NCBI GenBank assembly: GCA_008973525.1
Contig: WACJ01000530.1
Location: forward strand, 1,550,001-1,614,000
DNA length: 64,000 nucleotides
Origin: Stenopsyche tienmushanensis
Lineage: Eukaryota; Arthropoda; Insecta; Trichoptera; Stenopsychidae
Direction of reading: 5' to 3'
The notes below the pieces were generated by a model. That model was not told where the DNA came from. It worked only from the letters and a program-made list of their open reading frames with translations, and made no database searches. The number at the start of each line of letters is the position of its first letter. Positions within the stretch are counted from its first letter, which is position 1. The translations under genes and the position numbers were made by a program. Below, in pieces: positions 23,478 through 33,822 of this stretch.

Positions 23478-23690
23478 CCGTCACCATACAAGCATTCTGG
23501 GCATCCATCTCACACACGAATTCTTGCAACCAAAATTTTTCAACACAATATCAACAAGAAGACTCTCAGAAATGCCAGGAAATTCATCATGAAGATCGTC
23601 ATTTTGCACTTGTTATTTAATTTTTTGCACAAGTTCTTCAGAAATGACTGATGGTTTCCCATTTATTATCTCGTCGTAAGTAATAAGTCC
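23478..23690 (-). pseudogene. Mariner transposase N-terminal relic
   Basis: The minus frame reads GKPSVISEELVQKIK, a stop, QVQNDDLHDEFPGISESLL and then FGCKNSCVRWMPRML. This is the helix-turn-helix part of a lineage distinct from the VTGDEKW-type copy at 50 kb. Related pieces are at 5089 and 49276. Confidence 0.75.
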
Positions 23691-23704
23691 ATTTGTTTAA
23701 GATA

Positions 23705-24020
23705 AAAATCCTTTTTGCTGAGACACGGACTAAAACTCGCAAAATTCCCGATTTCCCGACAAATTATTTATTTCCGTCGCTGCAGATGAATATTTATATA
23801 CTATAATACATTGATGTGATTCGTAATTATATTACGGAGCAACACAAAAATTCTCAACCCCGTATCTATTATATTTCATATCGATATTCCCATTATTAGA
23901 GACGCGGTGTAGTAAATACATCACCGGTGGGGAAAAGTTTCTGTTAGATACAAATTTCAATCTCGAATTTTTCGAGACTACATATACCAATCCCGGGATT
24001 CTTGAATGAAAAATTGTCCA
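23705..24020 (-). repeat. Repeat K (hAT-associated), inverted
   Basis: Carries GCAAAATTCCCGATTTCCCG, ATTACGGAGCAACAC, TATCGATATTCCCATTATTA and TACATCACCGGT, and ends near ATCCCGGGATT. Other copies: 32571, 52500 (inverted) and 62845. Confidence 0.65.
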
Positions 24021-24106
24021 TTTATTGCTAAGGAAAACAAAGGAGCTGCTATTATCCTAAGTAAGAACCACGTGATTTATGAAACCAGTACACGTTGCCG
24101 GCTCGC

Positions 24107-24612
24107 TTAACCTTTTGATGAGTATCTTCGCATATTGGCGTTCAGATTCAAGCTAATCATCAAAGAAGTCTTCTTCAGAGCCAAAGACTTGCATAAAAGA
24201 TAGACACCATGGATGTGAAAAATAGCTAAAATAATTTAAAAAATATATATTTGTTATAAAAGGCAGAAGCTTTCAACCGCACCCCGTAAATATTTTCATC
24301 GCCATCTGAACACATTCTTGAATATCTGTGGACGTTTTAAATGATCCGATAGCAAACGTGCCCGCGTAGGTCATCCATCTGAATTCATAAGCTTACTATT
24401 ATTTTATAATTATCAAATCTAAATTCATAAGCATACTATTATTTTATAATTATCACAATGAATTTGAAACTTCAATATCATTTGTATTTTATAGATGTTC
24501 GCATAAGGAATGTCGTTTTTTTTCGATGCACTCTCTTCAAAATAGTCTAGTATAATAATATCAATAGTGTAAGGGTTCATTTATTGACACACAAGCTTGA
24601 CGCATCACATTA
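24107..24612 (+). repeat. Eroded TTAA-MITE remnants around a tandem repeat
   Basis: TTAACCTTTTGATGAGTA starts at 24107 and the ATAATATCAATAGTGT…GGTTCATTTATTGACA block lies at 24553-24600. The two could be the remains of one degraded copy. The tandem repeat at 24381-24460 lies between them. Confidence 0.45.
24381..24460. repeat. Two-copy 40-bp tandem repeat
   Basis: 24381-24420 and 24421-24460 are near-identical. Each holds ATTCATAAGC and ATTATTTTATAATTATCA. Confidence 0.85.
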
Positions 24613-24849
24613 AAACTGTGCACCAGATCGATTTTGTGCATAAAAAAAAACGTTCAAGTATTAATGTCATATATTTTTTTGATGCATTAAATTAATATTC
24701 AATTTTTAGCTTGTTTTTTTTTATAAAAACTCGATTTGGTTTTTGTTCATCCAAAGAAATACTATAGAAAGTAATGTGCATATCATTAAAAATGTAAAAT
24801 TGATATCGAATTGCATTTTTCTCGACACTGCATTTGGAAATGGAGATAA

Positions 24850-25165
24850 TCTAATATATAAAAATGATTTGGGATTTGTTCGTTCGAAATGCGTTGCCAT
24901 ACCGTTTATCGGATTGCGCTAAAACTTCGTCCATTTATTGCTAAGGATACCATAAGTAACATAAGTATAGTCTAATATATAAAAATCAATATTTGTTTGT
25001 TCGTATTTAATGCGCTACCATACCGTTCATTCGATTACGATAAAACTTTGTCAACTTATTGCTTGCACTTTTTCAAATAATATAGGTATAGTATAATTAA
25101 CATACAGTAGGTCTTATATATAAAAATCAATCTTTGTATGTTTGTAAACTTACAAATAATAAAAT
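24850..25165 (+). mobile_element. Helitron-type element, 5' part
   Basis: Starts with TCTAATATATAAAAATG preceded by A, as at 29789; the copy at 35987 starts TCCAATATATAAAAAT after A. Internal modules repeat every 110-150 bp. The CTAGT end is not seen; repeat G follows. Confidence 0.6.
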
Positions 25166-25265
25166 AATTTGGTTGATTCCTATATTTATTGTTTCAATTA
25201 ACTTCATCTAAAGCGACCACATCGCTTTGGTGACACACCAGGGAACTGTTTTTGAGCTTTAATAC
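25166..25265 (+). repeat. Repeat G, copy 1
   Basis: GTTGATTCCTA…ACATCGCTTTGGTGACAC…GGGAACTGTTTTTGAGC. Related pieces are at 44500-44550 and 55240-55385. Confidence 0.5.
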
Positions 25266-26170
25266 TAGTCCAGTTTTTATGTATGCAAAAACATTTTTTG
25301 GCTTGATAACAGTTCCTCAATGGCCATCATTTGTTCGAGCGCCATTCAGATTTACACAAACAGTCCGAAAGATGAAAAGTCATCGTTATTTTACAACAAA
25401 TATTAAGAAACAACTCAATAGACAACGGCACTCCATTGTTGCGTTTTGAACAGATTTTCACACGACCAAAGGCACATCTAAGAGCCGAAAGCGAAAAAAG
25501 CATTTAACACTTAGTTTTGAAATTTCTAAGCACTGTATCGATACACGTTTGCGAAACGATCGCCGGAAAAAATCGACTAATTGCCAATTAATATCGTTTA
25601 AAAACTCTTTTCGTCCAATATATGCACGTAATTCGATTATATAACCGCTGAGATGACAAAAACATAACGAAAGAGGTCCTTGATCGAAACCTCGCCGCTG
25701 AATATCATAATCGTCGACGAGTCCCATAATTATAGGAGATTGAATGAATTTAGTGTGTCATAATATAATTTAATGCGAGCCTATTATTCATCCTCTAGAC
25801 GTTCGATTCTTTCACGTCATTACATTTTTTTCTCGATCATTAGGCGAAAATGTTACGAAACGATCTTCTTCTAGGAATGCTATTCAATTGAGATGTGAAA
25901 GATTGTTTTTCTTGTGTGTATTTAGTGCGTCATATTGACGCATACCAACAATCGATATGTAAGACAGTACAGAGAATAGATCCAAAGCATCAAACCATTG
26001 ACTCGTATTGCATCATTTGGTCAAATATAATGTATTTCGTCAAATTATGAAACAAATCTGAATCCAAATGATATATGTGACCCACTTGAAGAATGGCATT
26101 GTTATTGTTATTGTGTTTAATTTGCATTTAATACGTGATGAAATTCATGACTGAAAAGTGTAAACAAATT
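25266..26170. other. Unassigned sequence
   Basis: Short frames at 25252-25449 (+) and 25458-25727 (-) have no recognised motifs. Confidence 0.4.
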
Positions 26171-26620
26171 TTAACCCGTTGATGAGTAAACGTGCATATG
26201 TGCGATCGGACTCAAATGATGTAGAAAAGGCATTCAAGCATATTGTAAGTTCATGCTGTAAAGACAACTCTAAACGTCTAAATATCCGTAACGATCCACA
26301 ACACTTTTATAATACATTATATAACTTTTTCTTAAATCGTTGGTGGTCTTCTTAAGAGTGATAATAAATGGTAAAAAGTTACATAAGTCAAATATATACT
26401 TAAAACTTAGCGTGGTACCAAAAATGATTATAGTTGAAACGCTTTTATGAGGCCTAACAATATCAACAGTGTTAAGGTTCATTTATTAATATACAAGCTT
26501 CAATCACGTTGCACGATCCAGAGATTAAATTAAATTTGTGTGGACGATAAGTGGTGCACATACGAATATAGCATCTAAGTTTAACTCAATTTAAAATTAA
26601 CTCACTAAACAAATGGCTAA
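26171..26620 (+). mobile_element. TTAA-MITE, full-length copy
   Basis: TTAA at 26171-26174 and CTAA (one mismatch) at 26617-26620, with CCCGTTGATGAGTAAA at the left and CTCACTAAACAAATGG at the right. About 450 bp with no coding capacity. It serves as the reference for the family. Confidence 0.75.
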
Positions 26621-26737
26621 GCAATCAAAACTATGAGACGAAGGGTGGGCATATCACCGAAAAGATTCATCATGTTCACGCATGTTATAAAATTCAAACA
26701 ACGATTGGCTATAAAAAAGCAAGCATCTATTCAGGTC

Positions 26738-26945
26738 ATGATTAATATGATAGCGCCATATCTTGTGGCCCTAAGGAGACATTGCATCTGCATACCGACG
26801 GATCGCTTCTTGCGCGTGCACCGTTGCCGGTTGGGTAGTGACGCGCAGGAGGCGGGAGAGTGGTCAGTTAGCCTTGGCTGCGGGAGGACGTCCTTCTTGC
26901 AGCCAGATCTCTTTCGTGTGGAATAAATAGTTATTTAGAGAAGAG
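26738..26945 (+). repeat. LTR-like repeat, copy B
   Basis: CATATCTTGTGGCCCTAAGG, the GCGCGTGCACCGTTGC block and a GTGGAATAAATAGTTATT end. The 5' part is missing. Confidence 0.6.
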
Positions 26946-27469
26946 AGTCGGAGAAGAACCAGAGAAGTAAAATATTAATATAACATAAATAATTAGTTGA
27001 AGATAATATTTAAAACTTTATATATATATAAATATAATGTTGACTTGAAGCTTATTGGTTGGAAGTTTTGGAGTCCCAACTTAGAGAACATGCAGCTAGT
27101 AGCTTAAAATATCCAACATTCATATAATTAATCTCTTTGTGGGTAGTTTTATTTTATTATTCAAGCTATGCAAATGATAACGAATAATTTCGCGTTGCGC
27201 AACAGATAATTTTACTTTATTTCGAGATCAAAAAGCTTCCTATCAGATGTAATAAATGCATTTTTAATGAAAGAAACTATGTAGAAAAATAAGATACTCC
27301 ATTTGTATTTTTATATTTCACTAAAACATTTGTAAAACAAAAATCCGGGTCATATTTGAATCACCCTCGTATATACTGATATAAAAAAATTTTAAAGCTA
27401 CATTTTTTACCATACCAAATATTTTCAGAATTAAATAAAAATTAAAAATTGTAGGTTGATAAAGTGTAA
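26946..27469. other. Unassigned AT-rich sequence
   Basis: CGCGTTGCGCAACAGA near 27190 is the reverse complement of a block at about 30339 inside an inverted repeat. Otherwise nothing recognised. Confidence 0.4.
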
Positions 27470-27910
27470 GGGGTAAAAAAGTCGTGTCCTGGTTGACATG
27501 ATTTCAACCCTTTTAGTCATCTAAAATGTATTTTTTAAAAAAAGATTCTTAATTAGTAAAGATGTTGCTATAGTTCCTACCTCAGAGGAAAAAATATATA
27601 CATTTATTCTCACAAAATTGTGAATATTTAAAAAAAATCATTTTTTGCCCTTATTTTTTCATTATTATTTTTTTTAAATAGATAAAAATAAAATTTTGAT
27701 ACAAATCTGATAGAGATTATAGAAGGTTATTATATAAAAAATTTAGAATAAATTTGAAGTAAATCAATTGATTAAAACTTGAGATATCATGTCAACCATG
27801 TTGAATAAAATACTTTCGAGAAAAACGCGTTTAAAGATTTCATTCTGTTAGGAGCGGCTTAGTAGGCGCTTCGCTAAAATAGCTATAACTTCGTAAATAA
27901 TTAAAATTTT
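27470..27910 (-). repeat. Repeat family F, inverted copy
   Basis: Runs from TCGTGTCCTGGTTGACATGA to GATATCATGTCAACCATG and on through an AACGCGTTTAAAGATTTCA block, also present at 10470. Confidence 0.65.
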
Positions 27911-29040
27911 GGAAATTCCTTTTAATTGTTCTATTGTTAAACGTTTGAACTTTAAAAATATGAAAAAAAGACAAAATCGATTTTTTCAAAATTCTAGACC
28001 AAAATACCCCCTTGAGCTTCTTTTTACTTTTATTCTGTCATACGATGCTTATATCAAAGAAAATATGTCAAATATAAAAGTTTTAGTATTTTATCAAAGT
28101 TTAGTTGACGTTGTCAATCATTTATTATCATCAAATTGGACTTAAACATAGCGACTCATCGACGAGTCGCTGGCGTTGATGACATTGCTTATTACATCGG
28201 AGCAGTTATGATAGTTCTTCCCATATTAACGTTGATGGTTTAAGATTAACAACTCCATTTGGTGGATTATTTGGTCTATTTTCTAGAAAAGCAATTGAAA
28301 ACACTCTGTATGTCTCGGATCTATTTGCAATTTAAAGAAATAGTGTTTGGTATATCGAGCAGAAACATTGACAGAATGACTGCGGCTTGGAAGTTACGTG
28401 ACCATTCCGAAATGGAAACTCTCCTCGTAATGAGATCGTAAGCCAACAATTCGAACAGCATCATAGCCTTGTGCCGTTCTTGTATTTTTTATTATCTTCT
28501 CTCGGCTTTTTATTCCCACTTTGGTTTATGGTTGCGTAAAGATCTGCCAGTGTGCCAAAACGACCGTTCTTCATTATGCTTCCTTTCCGCTCGACGTCTT
28601 CCGAATTTGCGTGTATCTTGCACTTGCGTATTGACTGATGACCGAAAGATATTAACGGCCTTTATTATCGAGATCCAAATGTTGCTTGAACTAAAGATCT
28701 TTGACAAGGAGGAAGTGTGTAATTAGTGTCATGGATCTGAAAGAGATCGTCGTTTTGACTTTGTGTACCGTGTTTAGCACAATGTGATTGTTGCACGGAT
28801 AAAACATCTTCCGCACATGGATTTTTTTACTCATTTTAGTCCAATTTTTACACCTCAGAGATTTTATAATTACTCTATTATCATCTCTTTTTGAAAACAT
28901 CAAAGATTTCAAAAAACAAGAAATTTAATCTGGATTTTCATAAAGATTATACCGACCGCGATGAAGCCAAACAATAGGATGGATGTGGTCGAGGGCTGAC
29001 AGAAACTTTTTCATCTTAACTTGTATCTTTTATTTACAGA
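27911..29040. other. Unassigned sequence
   Basis: No gene supported. AGCGACTCATCGACGAGTCGCT-type hairpin (8-bp arms) at 28148-28171. Overlapping frames at 28469-28726 have no recognised motif. Confidence 0.4.
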
Positions 29041-29044
29041 AAGA

Positions 29045-29110
29045 GAGGTTACAGCTATGAGTCTGCGGGAAGGACATATTCCTGCAGTCAAGGTTATGTG
29101 ACGACTCCTT
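29045..29110 (-). repeat. LTR-like fragment
   Basis: GCGGGAAGGACATATTCCTG and flanks match 3858-3925 and the inner part of the LTR-like family. Confidence 0.5.
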
Positions 29111-29512
29111 ACTATCTGTGCGTCATTATCAGATGAGAAACTAGTATTGGCCACGGCAAACAATAGCAAATTATTTATCAAGCATTGATCAACAAAATGA
29201 AGCTGCTAGTATATTTAGAAACAATTTAGAAAAATATCGAAGCAATTTCTTTCCTTAAAAACAGCCTCTGTATACTGTTTTCGTTTTGAGAAATCGCTTC
29301 ATCAAAAATCTAATAGAATAAAAACAAAGCTTGACGGACAATATATTTGCTTTGTATCAAAAGTATGCGACATTTTTATTGGGTGAGTTCACAACAAGAT
29401 GCAAAAAAACTTTGAGTCGTAACATGCGCTCTGAGTGCACTAAAATAGACCGTAGAAGGTCCCAAAGATGCATTTATTCCCATAACTGACATATAAATTC
29501 CTACATACTCTA
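29111..29512. other. Unassigned AT-rich sequence
   Basis: Nothing recognised. Confidence 0.4.
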
Positions 29513-29645
29513 AAAAGGCTTGTGTGTCCAACCGGTCCACCTTTCAGACCGTTGACACTTCGAATTAGCGCTTCGCGGTCACGCAAACAATATCTACGTC
29601 CATGAAAGGATCTCCGCTTGAGCACTCCGAGATCATGGAAAACCC
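29513..29645 (-). repeat. Non-LTR retrotransposon C-terminal fragment
   Basis: The minus frame includes RDREALIRSVNGLKGGPVGH, clearly homologous to 14556. The Cys-His part is damaged. Confidence 0.65.
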
Positions 29646-29788
29646 AAACTAATCTAAAGATAGGAAGGAGAAATTTTAGATTTGAGGGGAATCCAATTAT
29701 CATTATTTTTAAACGAATTTTTAATCAATATTCATAATCAGTCAATCACAGTTAGCCCTATTCGACTTTATTAAATATCTTGGTATTA

Positions 29789-30210
29789 TCTAATATATAA
29801 AAATGAAGTGGGTTTTGTTCGTTCGAAATGCGCTGCCATACCGTTCATCAGGTTGCAATAAAATTTCGTCCACTTATTGCTAAAGATTTTGCGAGTAACA
29901 TAGGCATAGTTTGATATATAAAAAACATTGTTTGTTTGTTCGTATTTAATGCGCTGCCATACCGTTTATTCGAATGCAATAAAAATTTTCCAACATATTG
30001 TTTGTATTTTTTCAAATAATATAGGTATATTTGGTAAATAGATTATTGAAGTGACCATGTGCGGTAGGGCAAATTGGCTCAAACGTCACTAAAAGTGAAA
30101 TTGAAAACGAAAATCTGTTGAAAAGAGAGGTCATACATTATAGACACGATATAGTGACCGCCAGATCAATAGCTTGGCTATTTTATTATATATGACACAA
30201 ATACAGCTTC
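29789..30210 (+). mobile_element. Helitron-type 5' part joined to repeat P
   Basis: Starts A|TCTAATATATAAAAATG and has two internal modules to about 30020, then P (GGCAAATTGGCTCAAACGTC; AATAGCTTGGCTATTTTATT). P also occurs at 31845-31950 and 41595-41800. Confidence 0.55.
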
Positions 30211-30284
30211 ACTACAAGGTAAATTCAAATAAACCCCTAAAAGCTTTGCAGTACAAAATATTTTTAAAAAAAATCCATCAAAAA

Positions 30285-30505
30285 AAAAGCTTCTTGATTC
30301 CGTCACTGAAGAAAAAAGGTCAAAAGTAGCCTCCTCTGTTGCGCAACGCGTAATTATTCGTTTTCACGTAAACGAAAGCGTATAATCAAGTGAAATTTTG
30401 AGGAGACTTGACCCAAATGATTGATTGATCCCAAATATTTCGTGAACGAATAAGAAGATGCTGCTTCTCGCCTTCTTTCTTCAGTGATAGGATCAAGAAT
30501 CTTCC
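30285..30505. repeat. Imperfect long inverted repeat
   Basis: The left arm around 30288-30325 (CTTGATTCCGTCACTGAAGA) pairs with the right arm around 30458-30500 (TCTTTCTTCAGTGATAGGAT). Arms are about 40 bp with mismatches and enclose TCTGTTGCGCAACGCG. It could be a foldback MITE. Confidence 0.5.
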
Positions 30506-31644
30506 TATCCGAAAATTAATTATAAATATTTTTTTCAGTTAATTGCATCACTAACGCATTACTTGACAAGTCCAAATCGTTCGGTATTTTATGCCTATTT
30601 CAACAACTTTGAAATGGATATTCCATAACATGAAATATTTGATTGGGCATGTAGAGTTTTTGACAGCCAAAATGATAGTGTTTAAAATCTCATTCATCAA
30701 ATTTCGCCGGCATATCAAATGCGACTAAAAAAAAGTCCTCAAAATCAATTTTATCAAGCATGTTTTGAATTCTGCAAGTTTCCACAGAGCTTTTGCGATC
30801 ATCCACGTCGTTATACAACGGCGGTAAGTATCGCAGCATTTAACGTTACATCATTATGTAGATTCGTAGGCACTTATTAAGCACATCATTAATAATCTAG
30901 ATCTTGGGTTCATCTGTTTTTTTTCCCGATAGAGCGAAGAAATTCGATCATTGATCTCGCGAGTTGATTCTGCAAGGTTAATGTGTGGCGCAATAGTCAT
31001 CAGCAACGCGCTGTTCCCTTTCTCCTTCATTCTTGAATTACAGCTCTTCGTACGCGAAACGGGTTCTTATTTTACACAACTTTTATTATTTAATATCAAA
31101 TCAAATAATTGATTTTTCGGCTTTTTTCACACTGTAAAAAAACCCAACCTCCCGCGGCAAATCGGCTCTAAAAACGATTAAAAAGTGTCAAGAATTCAAG
31201 GGGGCGTTTGTATATAAATATGCACACGCCTACTGAATATAAATTTCGCAAATTGGGGACATCTTTGTGCTCGTTTTTTTTATAAACAAATCTCCATTGA
31301 TGATGAAATATGCCCAAATAAAATCGAAAATAAAAATATTAATTATGTGCTGTGAAAACCCTAAAAAAAATATTGATTATATGCTGTGGCAACCCTGAAC
31401 CAATTCTGGAACACATAAATCGCCTTTATACAATAAAAATAATTTTTAATGCAATTTCTGATCTTTAAATTCGCTGGTGGTTAAAAGGTTAAATTTGTTA
31501 GTGGATTTTGAGCTTCATAATGAAGAATATAGAACCGACAAGGTGCAAAACCGAATTTATTTTTTACGCCCACGAAGACATTATCAAAATTGAGAGTTGT
31601 TAAAGCTTCCGGGGATGCATTTTTCCCCATAACATAACCCTAAA
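30506..31644. other. Unassigned sequence
   Basis: No gene or repeat recognised. Confidence 0.4.
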
Positions 31645-31720
31645 AAAGATGACCACAAGGTTTGTATGTCCAACCGGTCCACCTTTCAGACCGTTGACAC
31701 CTCGAATAAGCGCTTTGCAG
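31645..31720 (-). repeat. Non-LTR retrotransposon C-terminal fragment
   Basis: CACAAGGTTTGTATGTCCAA and the CGGTCCACCTTTCAGACCGT block; minus-strand coding remnant. Confidence 0.6.
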
Positions 31721-31844
31721 TATATAAAAAAATAAGTTTGAATGCTTCCAATGATCCAAATTTGTTGATGTTATAATTTTCCAATGATTCATAAACCTAT
31801 AACTAGAAATTCATTTTGGAGTGTAAATCTATTTGTTGTTGGTA

Positions 31845-31950
31845 AATATATTATTGAAATGAATTTGTGCGGTATGGCAAATTGGCTTAAACGTCAAGAA
31901 AAATGAAATTGAAAGCGACAATCCGTTGAAAAGAGAGTCCATTTGATTTG
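31845..31950 (+). repeat. Repeat P
   Basis: GGTATGGCAAATTGGCTTAA followed by a GTTGAAAAGAGAG end, as at 30025 onward. Confidence 0.55.
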
Positions 31951-31957
31951 TGATCTT

Positions 31958-32378
31958 ATAACCCGTTGATGAGTAATCCCGTATATGCTGCGAACGCATT
32001 CAAATTGAGTGCGAGAATCAGCGATAGAGATGCGCCTCATCATACGCTCGCATATCGACGACAAGATTGTTGCTGTAAAGGTATTCCTACACGTCTAAAT
32101 ACTCGCAATCCATAGCGCTGCTTCTCGCAATCAATGGGTTAAGACTTTTTTTAATGGGGTAAAATTTAGATCAAACGCGTCGATATCTTCTGAATAAATG
32201 AACGAATATTGTGTGCTAATGCAGTACACTAACGATATCAAAAGTGTTAAGGTTCATTTATTGATATACAAGCTTTATTCACGCTGCGCGGTCTTGAGAG
32301 ACAAATGGGTTTACATAAGAACACAACATGTGCGTATTAAGCTTACTGCTTAAAATTAAATCAGTAATCAAAGGATAA
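31958..32378 (+). mobile_element. TTAA-MITE flanked by ATAA on both sides
   Basis: CCCGTTGATGAGTAATCCC starts right after ATAA (31958-31961), and the right end, AATCAAAGG, is followed by ATAA (32375-32378). Internal blocks match 26171. The shared non-TTAA tetranucleotide is a candidate target duplication. Confidence 0.7.
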
Positions 32379-32570
32379 GATTTACCATAAAAATCAGTAT
32401 TATCTTGAAATATACTCTTTTATGTATTAAAAGATTGATATTAATAAAATTAATATTACTATGAGAAAAAAAAATTGGTTTTCGTTTCGGTTCAGTTTCA
32501 GTCCCAGTTTGAAGTAAATAATCTGGGAGTTTCTGGGAGATAAAATAAAAATAAGTATTTTCAAATCTAC

Positions 32571-33005
32571 TAAATCGAGACATTCTCGCCGAAATCTGGA
32601 CGCTTGGAAACAGTGGCGTAAATACTAATTGGAGAACTTAGGCGAAGCTTAGCGGCAGTGACTGTCTAATCTTTGTATACATACATGTTTTTAAAATTGT
32701 TACATTAACCTTTCCCTACCGGTGATGTATTTACTACACCTCGACTCTAATAATGGGAATATCGATATGAAATATAATAGATACGGGGTTCAAAATTTGT
32801 GTATTCCTCCGTAATATAATCACGAATCACATCAAAGTATTATAGTATGTGAGTATTCATCTGCAGTGACGGAAATAAATAATTTGTCAGGAAATCGGGA
32901 ATTTTGCGAGCGTGCATTTTCAGCAGCAGGTTGCTTGGCTAACAAAATTTGATCCAGATGATAAATAACGAAACACTCGAAGTTTAATGTTACTTCGAGT
33001 ATATT
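32571..33005 (+). repeat. Repeat K with hAT C-terminal remnant
   Basis: The K blocks (CCCTACCGGTGATG; ATCTGCAGTGACGGAAATAA) run into CGTGCATTTTCAGCAGCAGG, homologous to the ERAFS motif region of a hAT transposase at 63350. Coding is broken. Confidence 0.6.
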
Positions 33006-33284
33006 TTCAAAATAATATTTGATTAATCTATTTTTTAATATCTATTTTTTTATATTAAAAAAATGGACTTATTAGTAATTTTTGATCAAATTTATCAATG
33101 TAATTTATGTGTGTAGTCCACTTAATTTTAATTCATTTCCAAAACGAAAAATTTTATTATAAAAATATATGATCCATGCTCTTCATATTATCCTTGCTTA
33201 TAATCATTAGGTGTATTAAAAAGTGCGTATGTATATTAAAATTGCGTTTCAAAAGCGTTTATCCTTTCAGAGAAAAATATGATA

Positions 33285-33430
33285 ATCCATTGGTGTCAGG
33301 TCTGATGAATATGGAGGGTATGGATATTACTATCATTTTAATTCCCTGAATTTTTCTTCTGGTCGTCTTGCAGAATTACTAAGTTGTTCTTGAGTGCAAT
33401 TTCGAATTGCATCGGACAAGGCGTATCATA
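33285..33430 (-). pseudogene. Mariner transposase catalytic-region fragment
   Basis: Antisense to plus. It matches 57962-58105, where the frame reads WEELPQPLYSPDLTPMDYQ (the HPxYSPDLxPxDY motif). Here the frame is disrupted. Confidence 0.55.
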
Positions 33431-33758
33431 TGGCACACGTGCATCAATTCGGACAACCCTCAACATTCACTTTCATAAAATTCGCTCCCAAATGTGTGTC
33501 ATTCAATTTGGCAATCCGTAGCCCGCGCCTATGTTATTCGATAGCGATGTCATAACGATGCACAATTCCCGGCGATCTTAAATCGGTCCGATCCTAGGAA
33601 ATTCCCATGCATATCCTATGTTCGGACGATCGCGTTTCATATTGCGTATGAGCGCTAAATATTGTATGTGGTCTGCATCCACGGTGAGGCGAGTGCACAA
33701 AGTAAAAGTTGCCGAGCATTCTCCTCCCACCGGAGCAACCTGCCCATCACCAGCCCGC
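33431..33758. other. Upstream region of the cuticle-type gene
   Basis: Less AT-rich and free of recognised repeats. No further regulatory element can be assigned. Confidence 0.4.
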
Positions 33759-33790
33759 TATATAAGCTGGGGGCAAATTTTCGGAAGTCA
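33759..33790 (+). promoter_or_regulatory. TATA box and probable transcription start
   Basis: TATATAAG at 33759-33766. A TCACATT initiator-like site has its A at 33790, 31 bases downstream, which is the usual TATA-to-start spacing. The 5' UTR would be about 33 nt, ending in an ACAAACAAACATGG start context. Confidence 0.7.
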
Positions 33791-33822
33791 CATTCATTCA
33801 AAGCCCGCCCAAACAAACAAAC

